The position numbers and the translations under genes were made by a program. Positions 46,451 through 55,579 of a stretch of DNA of 64,000 nucleotides are shown here, one piece after another. The notes beneath the pieces were generated by a model. It saw nothing but the letters and a program-made list of their open reading frames with translations. It was not told the DNA's origin and did no database searches. The stretch lies in the NCBI GenBank assembly GCA_900471815.1, contig UICE01000004.1, forward strand, positions 398,129 to 462,128, given 5' to 3'. Each line of letters starts with the position of its first letter. Position 1 is the first letter of the stretch. The stretch comes from Hyphomicrobiales bacterium (GTDB lineage Bacteria; Pseudomonadota; Alphaproteobacteria; Rhizobiales; Rhizobiaceae).

Positions 46451-48055
46451 TTAATCGAGATCGAAAGCAGCACCAATGAGCGTCTTTGTATATTCATGAT
46501 GCGGGCTTTCAAATATGTCCTCGGTCTGACCTTCTTCGACGATTTTGCCGTTCTTCATCACCACCACATAATCGGACATGGCTTTGATGACCGCCAGATC
46601 ATGGCTGATGAAAATATAGGACAGGCCGTGCTTTGACTGAAGATCACGCAATAGTTCGATAACCTGTCCCTGCACCGAGCGATCCAGCGCGGATGTCGGT
46701 TCATCGAGGATAACGACCTTCGGCTTCAAAATGATAGCGCGGGCAATGGCGATGCGTTGCCGTTGTCCGCCAGAAAACTCGTGCGGATAACGGTTGCGGG
46801 CAGCGGGATCCAACCCAACTTCCTTCAAGGCGGCAACCGCCCGTTTGTCACGGTCTGATCGGCTTAGTTGCGGCTCATGGATGAGCAGCCCCTCTGTGAT
46901 GATTTCGCCAACAGTCTGCCGCGGCGAAAGCGAGCCGTAAGGGTCCTGGAATACCAATTGCAACTGTTTGCGCAATGGCCGCATGGCGGACCGGCCAAAG
47001 CTCGAAATATTCTTGTCGGCGAAATGATAGTGGCCACTGCTCGGCAAGAGACGCAGCAGAGCGCGACCCAAGGTCGATTTGCCCGATCCGGATTCCCCCA
47101 CAATGCCGATTGTCTGGCCTTCCTGAAGACGGATAGTCACGCCATCAACAGCACGGAAAAGCGTGTGGGCACTGGTAAGGAACCCTCCACCTATTCTGAA
47201 GTCGACGGAAACATTGCGCCCTTCAAGCACGACAGGAGCAGTTTCCGCCGGAGGAGCCTTGCTGCCGCTGGGAACAGCGTCCAGAAGCATTTTGGTATAG
47301 TCTTCCTGCGGCCGTTCGAAGATTTGCTCGACAGTGCCTCTTTCGACCACTTCACCTTTGCGCATCACAACCACAGTTTCGGCAAAATGTTTCACAATGC
47401 CAAGATCGTGGGTGATGAGCACGATGGCCATGCCAAACCGCTTTTGCAGGTCGCGCAGCAGATCCAATATTTGCGCTTGAATGGTAACGTCGAGCGCAGT
47501 TGTGGGTTCGTCGGCGATCAGAAGATCGGGCTCATTGGCAAGCGCCATGGCAATCATGACGCGCTGGCGCTGGCCACCCGACATTTCATGCGGATAAGAA
47601 TTGATGCGCCGCTCAGGCTCAGGAATGCCGACAAGCTTGAGCAATTCCAGCACACGCACCTTAGCCTGTTTGAAGCTGAGACCCTTGTGGTGAACGATAG
47701 GCTCGGCAATCTGCCGCCCAATCGTATAAAGCGGATCAAGCGAGGTCATGGGTTCCTGAAAGATCATTGTGATCTTTGAGCCGCGGACCTTATTGAGTTC
47801 CTTGATCGGAAGCCCGATCAATTGCTTGCCGCGATATTCCGCGGAGCCGGTGACTTTGCCATTGGCTGCAAGCAATCCCATGATACCCATCATGGTTTGA
47901 CTTTTTCCGGAACCTGACTCACCGACGACGGCAAGCGTTTCTCCGGCTTTCACATCAAGGTCAATGCCCTTGACGGCATTCACGTCACCATCCGGTGTTG
48001 TGAAGTCTACTTTCAGTCCGCGAACGGACAATATGGTTTCATTCTTGTCCGTCAT
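46451..48055 (-). CDS. oligopeptide ABC transporter ATP-binding protein (fused OppD-OppF type)
   Basis: This 534-residue protein has two complete NBDs. The first (about 8-265) has Walker [14 protein letters not shown] and signature [12 protein letters not shown]; the second (about 290-530) has [13 protein letters not shown] and [13 protein letters not shown]. The fusion replaces separate OppD and OppF. ATG 48055 lies one base after the permease stop. It is the last gene of the five-gene opp cluster. Confidence 0.93.
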   Translation of the reverse strand: MTDKNETILSVRGLKVDFTTPDGDVNAVKGIDLDVKAGETLAVVGESGSGKSQTMMGIMGLLAANGKVTGSAEYRGKQLIGLPIKELNKVRGSKITMIFQEPMTSLDPLYTIGRQIAEPIVHHKGLSFKQAKVRVLELLKLVGIPEPERRINSYPHEMSGGQRQRVMIAMALANEPDLLIADEPTTALDVTIQAQILDLLRDLQKRFGMAIVLITHDLGIVKHFAETVVVMRKGEVVERGTVEQIFERPQEDYTKMLLDAVPSGSKAPPAETAPVVLEGRNVSVDFRIGGGFLTSAHTLFRAVDGVTIRLQEGQTIGIVGESGSGKSTLGRALLRLLPSSGHYHFADKNISSFGRSAMRPLRKQLQLVFQDPYGSLSPRQTVGEIITEGLLIHEPQLSRSDRDKRAVAALKEVGLDPAARNRYPHEFSGGQRQRIAIARAIILKPKVVILDEPTSALDRSVQGQVIELLRDLQSKHGLSYIFISHDLAVIKAMSDYVVVMKNGKIVEEGQTEDIFESPHHEYTKTLIGAAFDLD

Positions 48056-48056
48056 C

Positions 48057-49187
48057 TCAGCGGTCCTTCGGATCGAGTGCATCGCGCAGCCCATCGCCGA
48101 TGAAGTTCAGCGAGAACAGTGTGACGACAAAGAAGATGGCGGGGAAAATCAGCAGCCAGGGTGCAGACTGCATTTTGTTGGCTCCTTCGGAAATCAAAGC
48201 GCCCCAGCTTGTCAAAGGCGCTTGAACGCCAAGGCCGAGGAACGACAGAAAGCTTTCCAAAAGAATGACCTTCGGCACAACCACTGTGACGAACACAATG
48301 ACGGGACCAATCGTATTTGGAATGATGTGACGACGGATAATCTGCCAGTCAGTCAAGCCCAATGCCTGTGCAGCGCCGATGAATTCGCGGCGTTTCAAGG
48401 CCAGGGTCTGGCCACGCACGATACGCGCCATGTCCAGCCACTCAACGGCACCAATGACGAGGAAGATGAGAATGAAACTTCGCCCGAAGAACACGACGAG
48501 GACAACGACAAGGAACACGAAGGGCAGTGAATAGAGAATTTCGACAAGGCGCATCATGACATTGTCGACACGCCCGCCAAGATAACCCGATATGGCACCA
48601 TAGGTAACACCGACAGCCAGCGAAACGAGGCTGGCCAAAAAGCCGACAGCAAGGGATATCTGACCGCCAAGCATGACACGGGCAAGCAGGTCGCGCCCGT
48701 TATTATCAGTACCAAACGGGAAATATTCGCGATTGACATCGCCCGTCAATTTCAGAGTTGCGCCACCATCTTCCGTGGCCGCAACCTGTGTATTGTCGAA
48801 TTCATTGGCGCGATCGAAATAGCGCGTTGAACGCGGGTCAATCGGCTTGTCGGAATGAATGGTTGCGGTGAATGTGTTGCCGTCCACGGCAAATTCGCGC
48901 AACTCAACTCTGGCGCGGTCGGCGACGCCTTTCATCACTTCACCAAGACTATCCGCCTTGGGAAGCGGCTCGATGCTGGGTGGCACCGTGACATAGGACG
49001 AGAACACCTGATCATAGCTATGGCTGATGACATAGGGCCCGAGGAACGAGAAAACAGTGATCAGGAACAGCAGAATACTGCCCGTCATTGCTGCTTTATT
49101 GCGGCGGAAGCGAATGGCAGCCAGCTGGAAAAGACTGCGGCCTTTGGATTCTTCCGGTGGAATAATTGTTGCAGGAATATCAGTCAT
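48057..49187 (-). CDS. oligopeptide ABC transporter permease (OppC type)
   Basis: This 376-residue permease has an N-terminal OppC domain with one membrane segment (GSILLFLITVFSFLGPYVIS). A periplasmic insert of about 100 residues and five further segments follow, with the docking loop FIGAAQALGLTDWQIIRRHI. The insert makes it longer than typical DppC (~300). It overlaps the OppB-type gene by eight bases. Confidence 0.92.
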   Translation of the reverse strand: MTDIPATIIPPEESKGRSLFQLAAIRFRRNKAAMTGSILLFLITVFSFLGPYVISHSYDQVFSSYVTVPPSIEPLPKADSLGEVMKGVADRARVELREFAVDGNTFTATIHSDKPIDPRSTRYFDRANEFDNTQVAATEDGGATLKLTGDVNREYFPFGTDNNGRDLLARVMLGGQISLAVGFLASLVSLAVGVTYGAISGYLGGRVDNVMMRLVEILYSLPFVFLVVVLVVFFGRSFILIFLVIGAVEWLDMARIVRGQTLALKRREFIGAAQALGLTDWQIIRRHIIPNTIGPVIVFVTVVVPKVILLESFLSFLGLGVQAPLTSWGALISEGANKMQSAPWLLIFPAIFFVVTLFSLNFIGDGLRDALDPKDR

Positions 49188-50103
49188 GACGAACCCTCGG
49201 ATCGAGAAGGCCGTAGAGAATATCGACCACTAGATTGAATACGATGACAAAAATGGCGACGAGGACGACGGTTCCCATCACCAATGTGTAGTCACGATTA
49301 ATGGCGCCGAGGACGAAATAACGTCCGACACCGGGAATGGTGAAAATGCTCTCCACGACAGCGGAACCTGTGAGAAGCGCGGCAGCACAGGGTGCCAGAT
49401 AGGAAACCACGGGGAGAAGAGCGCCGCGCATGGCATGGGTGATCACAACAGAGCGGGAGGGCAATCCATAAGCCTTGGCCGTTCGAATATGGTCGGCATG
49501 CAGCGCCTCAATCATGGACCCGCGCGTCAACCGTGCAAAAACGGCCAGCTGCGGAAGCCCAAGCGTTATGACGGGCAATATCAAAAACGGCCAAGAGCCG
49601 TCTCCCCACCCTCCTCCGGGTAAAAGCGAGAATGTCAGTGAAAAAATCAGCAGAAGAACCGGGCCGACAACGAAGTTCGGAACCGTAACACCGGTCGTCG
49701 CGACCGACATGGTCAAGAAGTCAAAAAATGAGTTTTGCCGGAGTGCTGCAAGAGTGCCGACAAGCACGCCGCCGATGAGCGCGAACAAAAGGGCAAAACT
49801 GCCCAGCTTGACCGAATAGGGCAGGCCTTTGCCGATGAGTTCGGCAATCGTATTGTCCTTGTAAATATAACTCGGCCCGAAATCGCCGGTAACGGCGTTC
49901 TTCAGATAGTTGAGATACTGGTTCCATAGAGGCTGATCAAGATGATAGGCCTTCATGAGATTTTCCATCGTCGCCGGTGGTAATGGCCGCTCAAGATTGA
50001 AGGGCCCTCCGGGCGCAAAGCGCATGAGGAAAAACGAAATGGTGACGACAATGAACAATGTCGGCACCGCGCTCGCCAGTCGGCGAAGGATGAAATGGAA
50101 CAT
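49180..50103 (-). CDS. oligopeptide ABC transporter permease (OppB type)
   Basis: This 307-residue permease has six hydrophobic segments. The family opening is RRLASAVPTLFIVVTISFFL, and the docking region is HIRTAKAYGLPSRSVVITHA. It follows the first binding-protein gene after 54 bases that contain a stem-loop. Confidence 0.93.
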   Translation of the reverse strand: MFHFILRRLASAVPTLFIVVTISFFLMRFAPGGPFNLERPLPPATMENLMKAYHLDQPLWNQYLNYLKNAVTGDFGPSYIYKDNTIAELIGKGLPYSVKLGSFALLFALIGGVLVGTLAALRQNSFFDFLTMSVATTGVTVPNFVVGPVLLLIFSLTFSLLPGGGWGDGSWPFLILPVITLGLPQLAVFARLTRGSMIEALHADHIRTAKAYGLPSRSVVITHAMRGALLPVVSYLAPCAAALLTGSAVVESIFTIPGVGRYFVLGAINRDYTLVMGTVVLVAIFVIVFNLVVDILYGLLDPRVRHD

Positions 50104-50122
50104 GGGCTACTCTCCAATCATG

Positions 50123-50149
50123 GGCGCAATCCGTAAACCGGATCGCGCC
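50123..50149 (-). other. stem-loop between oppA-like and oppB-like genes
   Basis: An eleven-bp stem with one mismatch (50123-50133 with 50139-50149, loop of five) starts eight bases past the binding-protein stop codon. Confidence 0.75.
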
Positions 50150-50157
50150 TCAAGGTC

Positions 50158-51753
50158 TTATTCCGTGACGCTAAAATATTTGCTGAGATGGTCGTTCGAT
50201 CCGTTATCCACCCAGCCCTTGACCTTGTTCGACACAAGCCAGAGCTGTCCAAAATTCATCATGGGTGCAATCGGCTGGTCACGCAGAACCATGGCTTCGG
50301 CTTCATGCAAAAGCTTGGAACGGGCGGCCGGATCTTTCTCGGTGTAGGATTTTTCGACCAAAGCATCATATTCGGGATTGTCATACCGGCCGTAATTAAA
50401 GGTCGGATTTTTCTTCATGTTGATTGTCATGAAGTTTTCCGCGTCCGCATAATCGGCTGTCCAACCTGCACGCGCCACATTGAATTTTCCGCCTTCCTTC
50501 AGATAGGCGTAATGGGCGCTGATATCGATCTGCGAGAGAGTGACCTTGGCGCCGAAGACCGTTTTCCACATATCGGCGACGGCGGTGGCCACAGCTTCGT
50601 GGTTGGGGTTTGTATTGTATCTGATCTCGATTTCGAGCTGCTTGCCGTCTTTGCCGTAACCGGCTTCCTTCATCAGTTCGATAGCTTTGTCTTCGCGATC
50701 GATCTGGGTCCACGTGGCAAAGTCTGGCTCTTCCGGTTTGCCATAATTGGTTATACCGAGAGGGACCAATGAGTAGGCTGGTAGCTGCGCACCCTTGTAG
50801 ATTTCCCGCGAGAGGAAGTCGCGATCAATTGCCATGGAAAGCGCGCGCCGGACGCGGACGTCGTTGAACGGTTCTACGCGTGTATCAAATGAGTAGAAAT
50901 AGGTAGACAATGCCGGATTCACATGGACCTGATCCCCATATGAGGCGCGCAGGCGCTCGATCTGGTCTGCCGAGAAATTATAGACCAGCTGAATTTCACC
51001 AGCTTCAAAACGGCGGACTGCCGCTGCCTGATCCTCGGTCGGATAGAAGATAACCTTATCCAGCTTTACATTGGCGGCGTCCCAATAATCCGGATTTTTG
51101 ACAGCCGTCAGATGATCGTTCTGCACATGCTCGGCCAGTTCAAAAGCGCCGTTGGAAACCAGCTTGCCGGGTTTGATGAACTCGGCACCATTCTTCTCAA
51201 GGCTTGCCTTATTGACCGGCAGGGCGGTCTGATGCGCCAGTAGCTGAAGGAAGAAAGGCGTCGGGCGTTCGAGCGTTATTTCCAGGGTTTTGGCATCGAG
51301 TGCCTTCATGCCCAGCTCTTCAAGCTTGGCCTCACCCTTGTTCACCTTCTCGGCATTCTTGATCGGATAAAGAATATTGGAATAGCCGGCTGCTGTTTTG
51401 GGATCTTCCACGCGCCGGAAAGAGAATATGAAATCCTCGGCAGTGACAGGCGACCCATCGGACCAGTTGGCTTTAGGGTTGATCTTGAATGTATAGACAG
51501 TGCCGTCATCGGAAACCGTCCAGCTTTCGGCTGCGCCGGGGACGATATCGCCCGCCGCATCATAGATCGTCAGTCCTTCATACAAATCTTTCAGAATGAA
51601 CGCCTCGATCTCCAGAGAAGTCTGCGATGGATCAAGTGTCTGCGGCTCGCCGCTATTGCCACGGTGCAGGACAGCTTCCGCCAGTGCCGGAGCAGCGCCC
51701 AAAAGCAGCGAGGCAGCGACTGCTGTTGTTAAAGTGAACTTTGAAAAGTACAT
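50158..51753 (-). CDS. oligopeptide ABC transporter periplasmic binding protein, copy 1
   Basis: This 531-residue family-5 binding protein has a signal peptide (TTAVAASLLLGAAPALAEAV). Typical OppA segments are RGNSGEPQTLDPSQTSLEIE, VPGAAESWTVSDDGTVYTFK and FNDVRVRRALSMAIDRDFL. ATG 51753 has AGGAG ten bases before it. It is very similar along its whole length to the protein at 52138-53736, so the pair arose by tandem duplication. It lies directly before the permease genes. Confidence 0.93.
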   Translation of the reverse strand: MYFSKFTLTTAVAASLLLGAAPALAEAVLHRGNSGEPQTLDPSQTSLEIEAFILKDLYEGLTIYDAAGDIVPGAAESWTVSDDGTVYTFKINPKANWSDGSPVTAEDFIFSFRRVEDPKTAAGYSNILYPIKNAEKVNKGEAKLEELGMKALDAKTLEITLERPTPFFLQLLAHQTALPVNKASLEKNGAEFIKPGKLVSNGAFELAEHVQNDHLTAVKNPDYWDAANVKLDKVIFYPTEDQAAAVRRFEAGEIQLVYNFSADQIERLRASYGDQVHVNPALSTYFYSFDTRVEPFNDVRVRRALSMAIDRDFLSREIYKGAQLPAYSLVPLGITNYGKPEEPDFATWTQIDREDKAIELMKEAGYGKDGKQLEIEIRYNTNPNHEAVATAVADMWKTVFGAKVTLSQIDISAHYAYLKEGGKFNVARAGWTADYADAENFMTINMKKNPTFNYGRYDNPEYDALVEKSYTEKDPAARSKLLHEAEAMVLRDQPIAPMMNFGQLWLVSNKVKGWVDNGSNDHLSKYFSVTE

Positions 51754-51813
51754 CTTATGAAAACTCCTATTTCTGCCCAAATTCTACAGTGCTTTGGCTG
51801 AGCCTGGTTCTTG

Positions 51814-51935
51814 GTGCGTGGTTCGACAAGCTCACCATGAGGGAGGTTGAGGACTGCACGAGCGCAGATTTGCAATGTCGCAATTATCATTGCAGCTCAC
51901 AATCTTCCTCATGGTGAGCTTGTCGAACCACGCAC
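51814..51935. repeat. Bru-RS-type palindromic repeat (near-perfect arms)
   Basis: GTGCGTGGTTCGACAAGCTC at the left and its exact complement at the right. It lies between the two oligopeptide-binding-protein genes, in a 384-base gap that also holds a partial copy and a hairpin. Confidence 0.9.
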
Positions 51936-51978
51936 AGCACCTTTGCAGAGGTTTTAATGCCAGACCGCCACCTGCAAA

Positions 51979-52007
51979 GTGAGCTTGTCGAAGGGCGAAC
52001 CATGCAT
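51979..52007. repeat. partial Bru-RS arm
   Basis: GTGAGCTTGTCGAAGGGCGA continuing to ACCATGCAT matches only the right arm of the GAAGGGC-containing variant. It is an orphan half-element 43 bases from the complete copy. Confidence 0.7.
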
Positions 52008-52098
52008 AGAGCCTTCCAATCCTCATGTGAAATGAGGTGGCGTCCAAAATCATGTGGATTTGAGTTTTGTAAATTTGGCACGGGACATCGGTAAGCGG

Positions 52099-52127
52099 AA
52101 TGTGGGTGACCGGCGGCCACCCACATT
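52099..52127 (-). other. stem-loop after the second oligopeptide-binding-protein gene
   Basis: A perfect ten-bp stem AATGTGGGTG (52099-52108) with 52118-52127, loop of nine, starts ten bases beyond the stop codon at 52138. Confidence 0.75.
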
Positions 52128-52137
52128 CAGGCTTTCC

Positions 52138-53736
52138 TTATTCTGCGATGCTCAGATATTTGCTCAGATGTTCATTGTTGGGGTTGTCGCCCCAACCCTT
52201 GACCTTGTCGGCAACGAGCCAGAGATTGGCATCGTTCATCAAGGGAGCAATCGGTTGATCGCGTGCGATCAATGCTTCAGCTTCGTGCAGGATCTTGGAG
52301 CGCGCAGCAGGGTCACGTTCCGCATAGGACTTCTTCATCAGCGCATCAAATTCCGGATTTTCATAATGTCCGTAATTGAAGGTCTTGTTGGTGCTGACGT
52401 TCAGATTGAGGAAGTTTTCGGCATCCGCATAGTCGGCGGTCCAGCCTGCACGGGCGACGTTAAACTTGCCGCCTTCCTGCAGATAGGCGTAATGCGATGA
52501 AATATCGAGATTCATCAGCGTTACGGTTGCGCCGAAAGTCTTTTTCCACATATCGGCGACGGCTGTTGCAACACGCTCATGGTTTGGATTGGTGTTGTAG
52601 CGGAGTTCGATGTTGAGCGGCTTCCCGCCTTCGCCATAGCCCGCCTCTTTCATCAGCTCGACAGCCTTGTCTTCGCGATCAAGTTGCGAAAGGCCGGCAA
52701 AATCTGGCTTCTCGGGATCGCCATAGGATTCAAGGCCTGGAGGAACGAGCGAGTAGACCGGCAATTTTGTGCCATCGTAAATTTCGTTGGCAAGGAAGTC
52801 ACGATCGACAGACATGGACAAAGCACGGCGGACGCGGACGTCATTGAATGGCTCTGTGCGTGTATCGAATGGGTAGTAATAGGTTGCAGCTGCCGGAGTG
52901 ACATGAACCTGCTTCGGATTTGCGGCGCGCAGACGGTCAATCTGATCGGATGAGAAGTTGTAAACGAGATCGAGTTCACCCGCCTCATAACGACGGACAT
53001 TGGCTGCCTGATCGTCGATTGGATAGAAGATCACCTTATCCAGTTTGACATTGGCGGCGTCCCAATAATTCTCGTTCTTGACGACGGTCAGATGATCATT
53101 CGGCACATGTTCGGTGAGCTTGAATGCGCCATTGCCGACCAATTTGCCGGGCTTGACGAATTCAGCCCCGTTCTTCTCGAAGCTCGCCTTGTTGATTGGC
53201 AGCGCTGTCTGATGCGACAAGAGCTCGATGAAGAAAGGCGTTGGCTGTTCGAGGGTGATTTCCAGCGTCTTTTCATCAACGGATTTTACGCCAAGCTCTT
53301 CAAGCTTTGCTTCGCCCTTATTGACCTTCTGCGCATTCTTGATCGGATAGAGAATATTGGCATAGCCAGCAGCGGTCTTGGGGTCTTCGACACGTCGCAT
53401 GGAGAATACGAAGTCTTCAGCCGTTACCGGCGAGCCATCGGACCATTTTGCATCGGCGCGAAGCTTGAATGTATAGACGAGACCATCATCGGAAACGGTC
53501 CAGCTTTCTGCGGCACCGGGAACAATCTTGCCATCGGCATCATAGACTGTGAGACCTTCATAGAGATCTTTCACGATGAATGCTTCGATATCAATCGAGG
53601 TTTGGGACTGGTCGAGTGTCTGTGGCTCGCCGCTATTGCCGCGATGGAGCACAGCTTCAGCCAGGGCCGGGCTGGCGCCGAGCATGAGTGATCCGAGCAG
53701 CAGCGCGGTGCGGAAATTAAGTTTCATTAGGGTCAT
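52138..53736 (-). CDS. oligopeptide ABC transporter periplasmic binding protein, copy 2
   Basis: This 532-residue paralogue of the protein at 50158-51753 has a signal peptide (LLLGSLMLGASPALAEAV) and the same order of motifs; most aligned positions are identical. ATG 53736 has AAGGA seven bases upstream; the frame extends further but without signal-peptide character. Two receptors feeding one permease pair would broaden the peptide range. It is the most upstream gene of the cluster, and the AT-rich 230 bases before it may hold the promoter. Confidence 0.92.
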   Translation of the reverse strand: MTLMKLNFRTALLLGSLMLGASPALAEAVLHRGNSGEPQTLDQSQTSIDIEAFIVKDLYEGLTVYDADGKIVPGAAESWTVSDDGLVYTFKLRADAKWSDGSPVTAEDFVFSMRRVEDPKTAAGYANILYPIKNAQKVNKGEAKLEELGVKSVDEKTLEITLEQPTPFFIELLSHQTALPINKASFEKNGAEFVKPGKLVGNGAFKLTEHVPNDHLTVVKNENYWDAANVKLDKVIFYPIDDQAANVRRYEAGELDLVYNFSSDQIDRLRAANPKQVHVTPAAATYYYPFDTRTEPFNDVRVRRALSMSVDRDFLANEIYDGTKLPVYSLVPPGLESYGDPEKPDFAGLSQLDREDKAVELMKEAGYGEGGKPLNIELRYNTNPNHERVATAVADMWKKTFGATVTLMNLDISSHYAYLQEGGKFNVARAGWTADYADAENFLNLNVSTNKTFNYGHYENPEFDALMKKSYAERDPAARSKILHEAEALIARDQPIAPLMNDANLWLVADKVKGWGDNPNNEHLSKYLSIAE

Positions 53737-53969
53737 TTCTTGTTCCTTCCCCTCTAAGAGAATTGTGAAGAGCTGAACAAATGCCAAAATTTGCCGCAAA
53801 GCAAGGAGGCTCTAATAGTTTCGACGTAATATTTTAGTTTAATAAGAGTTACGGGGGCGTCAAAAAATATTGCACTATATGGACCCAAGGGCCATTTTAC
53901 GCCATTTTTGCGTGCTGATGCGCCAATATTGACCCTGCAATATTTTTTTTCGTTTATGTGGAAAACCCG

Positions 53970-55436
53970 TCAGCGTGTGCGTGAATAGGCTTCCAGAGCG
54001 CGTTTTCGCGCTGCGCCATGCTCCACAATCGGGCCGGGATAGTCTTTGTCGAGTTCGATATTTGCCGAGTTCAGGACGACAGCCGGGGCGGTCCATGGTT
54101 TGTGCAAATATTTATCCGGCAGGTTTTTAAGCTCCGGAACAAACTGCCGGACATAATTTCCCTTTGGATCGAATTTTTCGCCTTGGAGGATGGGATTGAA
54201 GATACGGAAATAGGGTGAAGCATCCGCACCCGATCCTGCAACCCATTGCCAGCTCGCGGCATTGCTGGCGGGATCGGCATCGACAAGCGTATCCCAAAAC
54301 CATTTCTCCCCTTCCCGCCAATCGATCAGCAGGTGCTTAATCAGGAACGACGCCACGATCATCCGCACCCGGTTATGCATCCAGCCGGTCTGCCAAAGCT
54401 GGCGCATGCCGGCATCGACAATGGGATAGCCGGTCCTGCCGGTTTTCCAGGCATCAAAATTTCTGGCGCTGCTGCTCCACTCAAAACTATCGAAGCTTTT
54501 GTTGAAATTATCCTCATGCAACTTTGGGTTGTTGAAGAGGAGATGATAGGAAAATTCCCGCCATCCCACCTCTTTGCGGAATGTGTCGAGTCCGGCATTT
54601 TGGTCCTTTATTGCCGGTGATTTTGATGCATGCCAGATCTGAAATGGCGTGATTTCACCATGGGCAAGATGTGGCGACAGGCGCGAAGTGCCCTCTCTGC
54701 CGGGCAAATCCCGGTCATTTTTGTAAGACGCCGCCCTATCCTCCAGAAAATCCGCCAGCTTTTGCTTCGCCCCCTCCTCGCCGGGCGTCCAATCATGATG
54801 AAGCGCCTTTGCCCAATCCGGCTTTTCTGGCAGCAGGCGCCAGTCGCGAAGATCGGCGGAAGCAATCTCGCCAATCCATGGCTTCAGCTTTGCCGGTGCG
54901 GGAACCGGATCGCGCGGCTCCGGGCCGCCTAGAAATGCGCGCCAGAACGGCGTGAAAACGCGGTAATATCCGCCCGCTCCTGTTTTGAGCGAATAGGGCT
55001 CATGCAGCAAATGCCCGTCAAAGCTCTCTGCTCTCAAGCCTCTTTCGAGCAATCGCGCTTTGAGCGCCGTATCAGTCTCGATTCCTGCCGGATCATATCG
55101 TCGGTTCCACAGAACCATATCGGCCTTGGTATGGCTGACAAGTTCATCAATAATGGCTTGGGTCCGGCCCTGTCGCAGGATCAGCTTTGCCCCAATTGCC
55201 TCAAGCGATCTGGTCAGCGATGTGAGCGAGTGGTGAAGCCACCATTGCCGCGCACCACCCAAGGGCCTTGTCGATGCGGCGGCTTCTTCATCGCGGATGA
55301 AGACCGGAATGACAGGTTTTCCGCTTTGCGATGCCGCATAGAGCGCGCGATTATCCGCCAGGCGCAAATCATGGCGGAAAAGGACGATGACCGGGTTTTC
55401 GGTTGTATCACTTCCGATTTTTCTGACCATATTCAT
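53970..55436 (-). CDS. phrB: deoxyribodipyrimidine photolyase (class I CPD type)
   Basis: This 488-residue flavoprotein repairs UV-induced pyrimidine dimers with light. The N-terminal antenna domain begins VIVLFRHDLRLADNRALYAA. The FAD domain contains SRLSPHLAHGEITPFQIW, TGYPIVDAGMRQLWQTGWMH and WVAGSGADASPYFRIFNP. ATG 55436 or the ATG six bases on may be used. Single gene, divergent from the retropepsin-like gene. Confidence 0.93.
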   Translation of the reverse strand: MNMVRKIGSDTTENPVIVLFRHDLRLADNRALYAASQSGKPVIPVFIRDEEAAASTRPLGGARQWWLHHSLTSLTRSLEAIGAKLILRQGRTQAIIDELVSHTKADMVLWNRRYDPAGIETDTALKARLLERGLRAESFDGHLLHEPYSLKTGAGGYYRVFTPFWRAFLGGPEPRDPVPAPAKLKPWIGEIASADLRDWRLLPEKPDWAKALHHDWTPGEEGAKQKLADFLEDRAASYKNDRDLPGREGTSRLSPHLAHGEITPFQIWHASKSPAIKDQNAGLDTFRKEVGWREFSYHLLFNNPKLHEDNFNKSFDSFEWSSSARNFDAWKTGRTGYPIVDAGMRQLWQTGWMHNRVRMIVASFLIKHLLIDWREGEKWFWDTLVDADPASNAASWQWVAGSGADASPYFRIFNPILQGEKFDPKGNYVRQFVPELKNLPDKYLHKPWTAPAVVLNSANIELDKDYPGPIVEHGAARKRALEAYSRTR

Positions 55437-55579
55437 TCAACCACGTCGAGCATTGCGTGCACATAATGCAACTGCCATTGTTTTTGTTTGCCGGGCAATC
55501 CCATTTCCTATAAACTTTTGAATGTAGATTTGGTTGCCTGATTATTCATTGCCATTATATTGATATTAAAGAGATTTTT

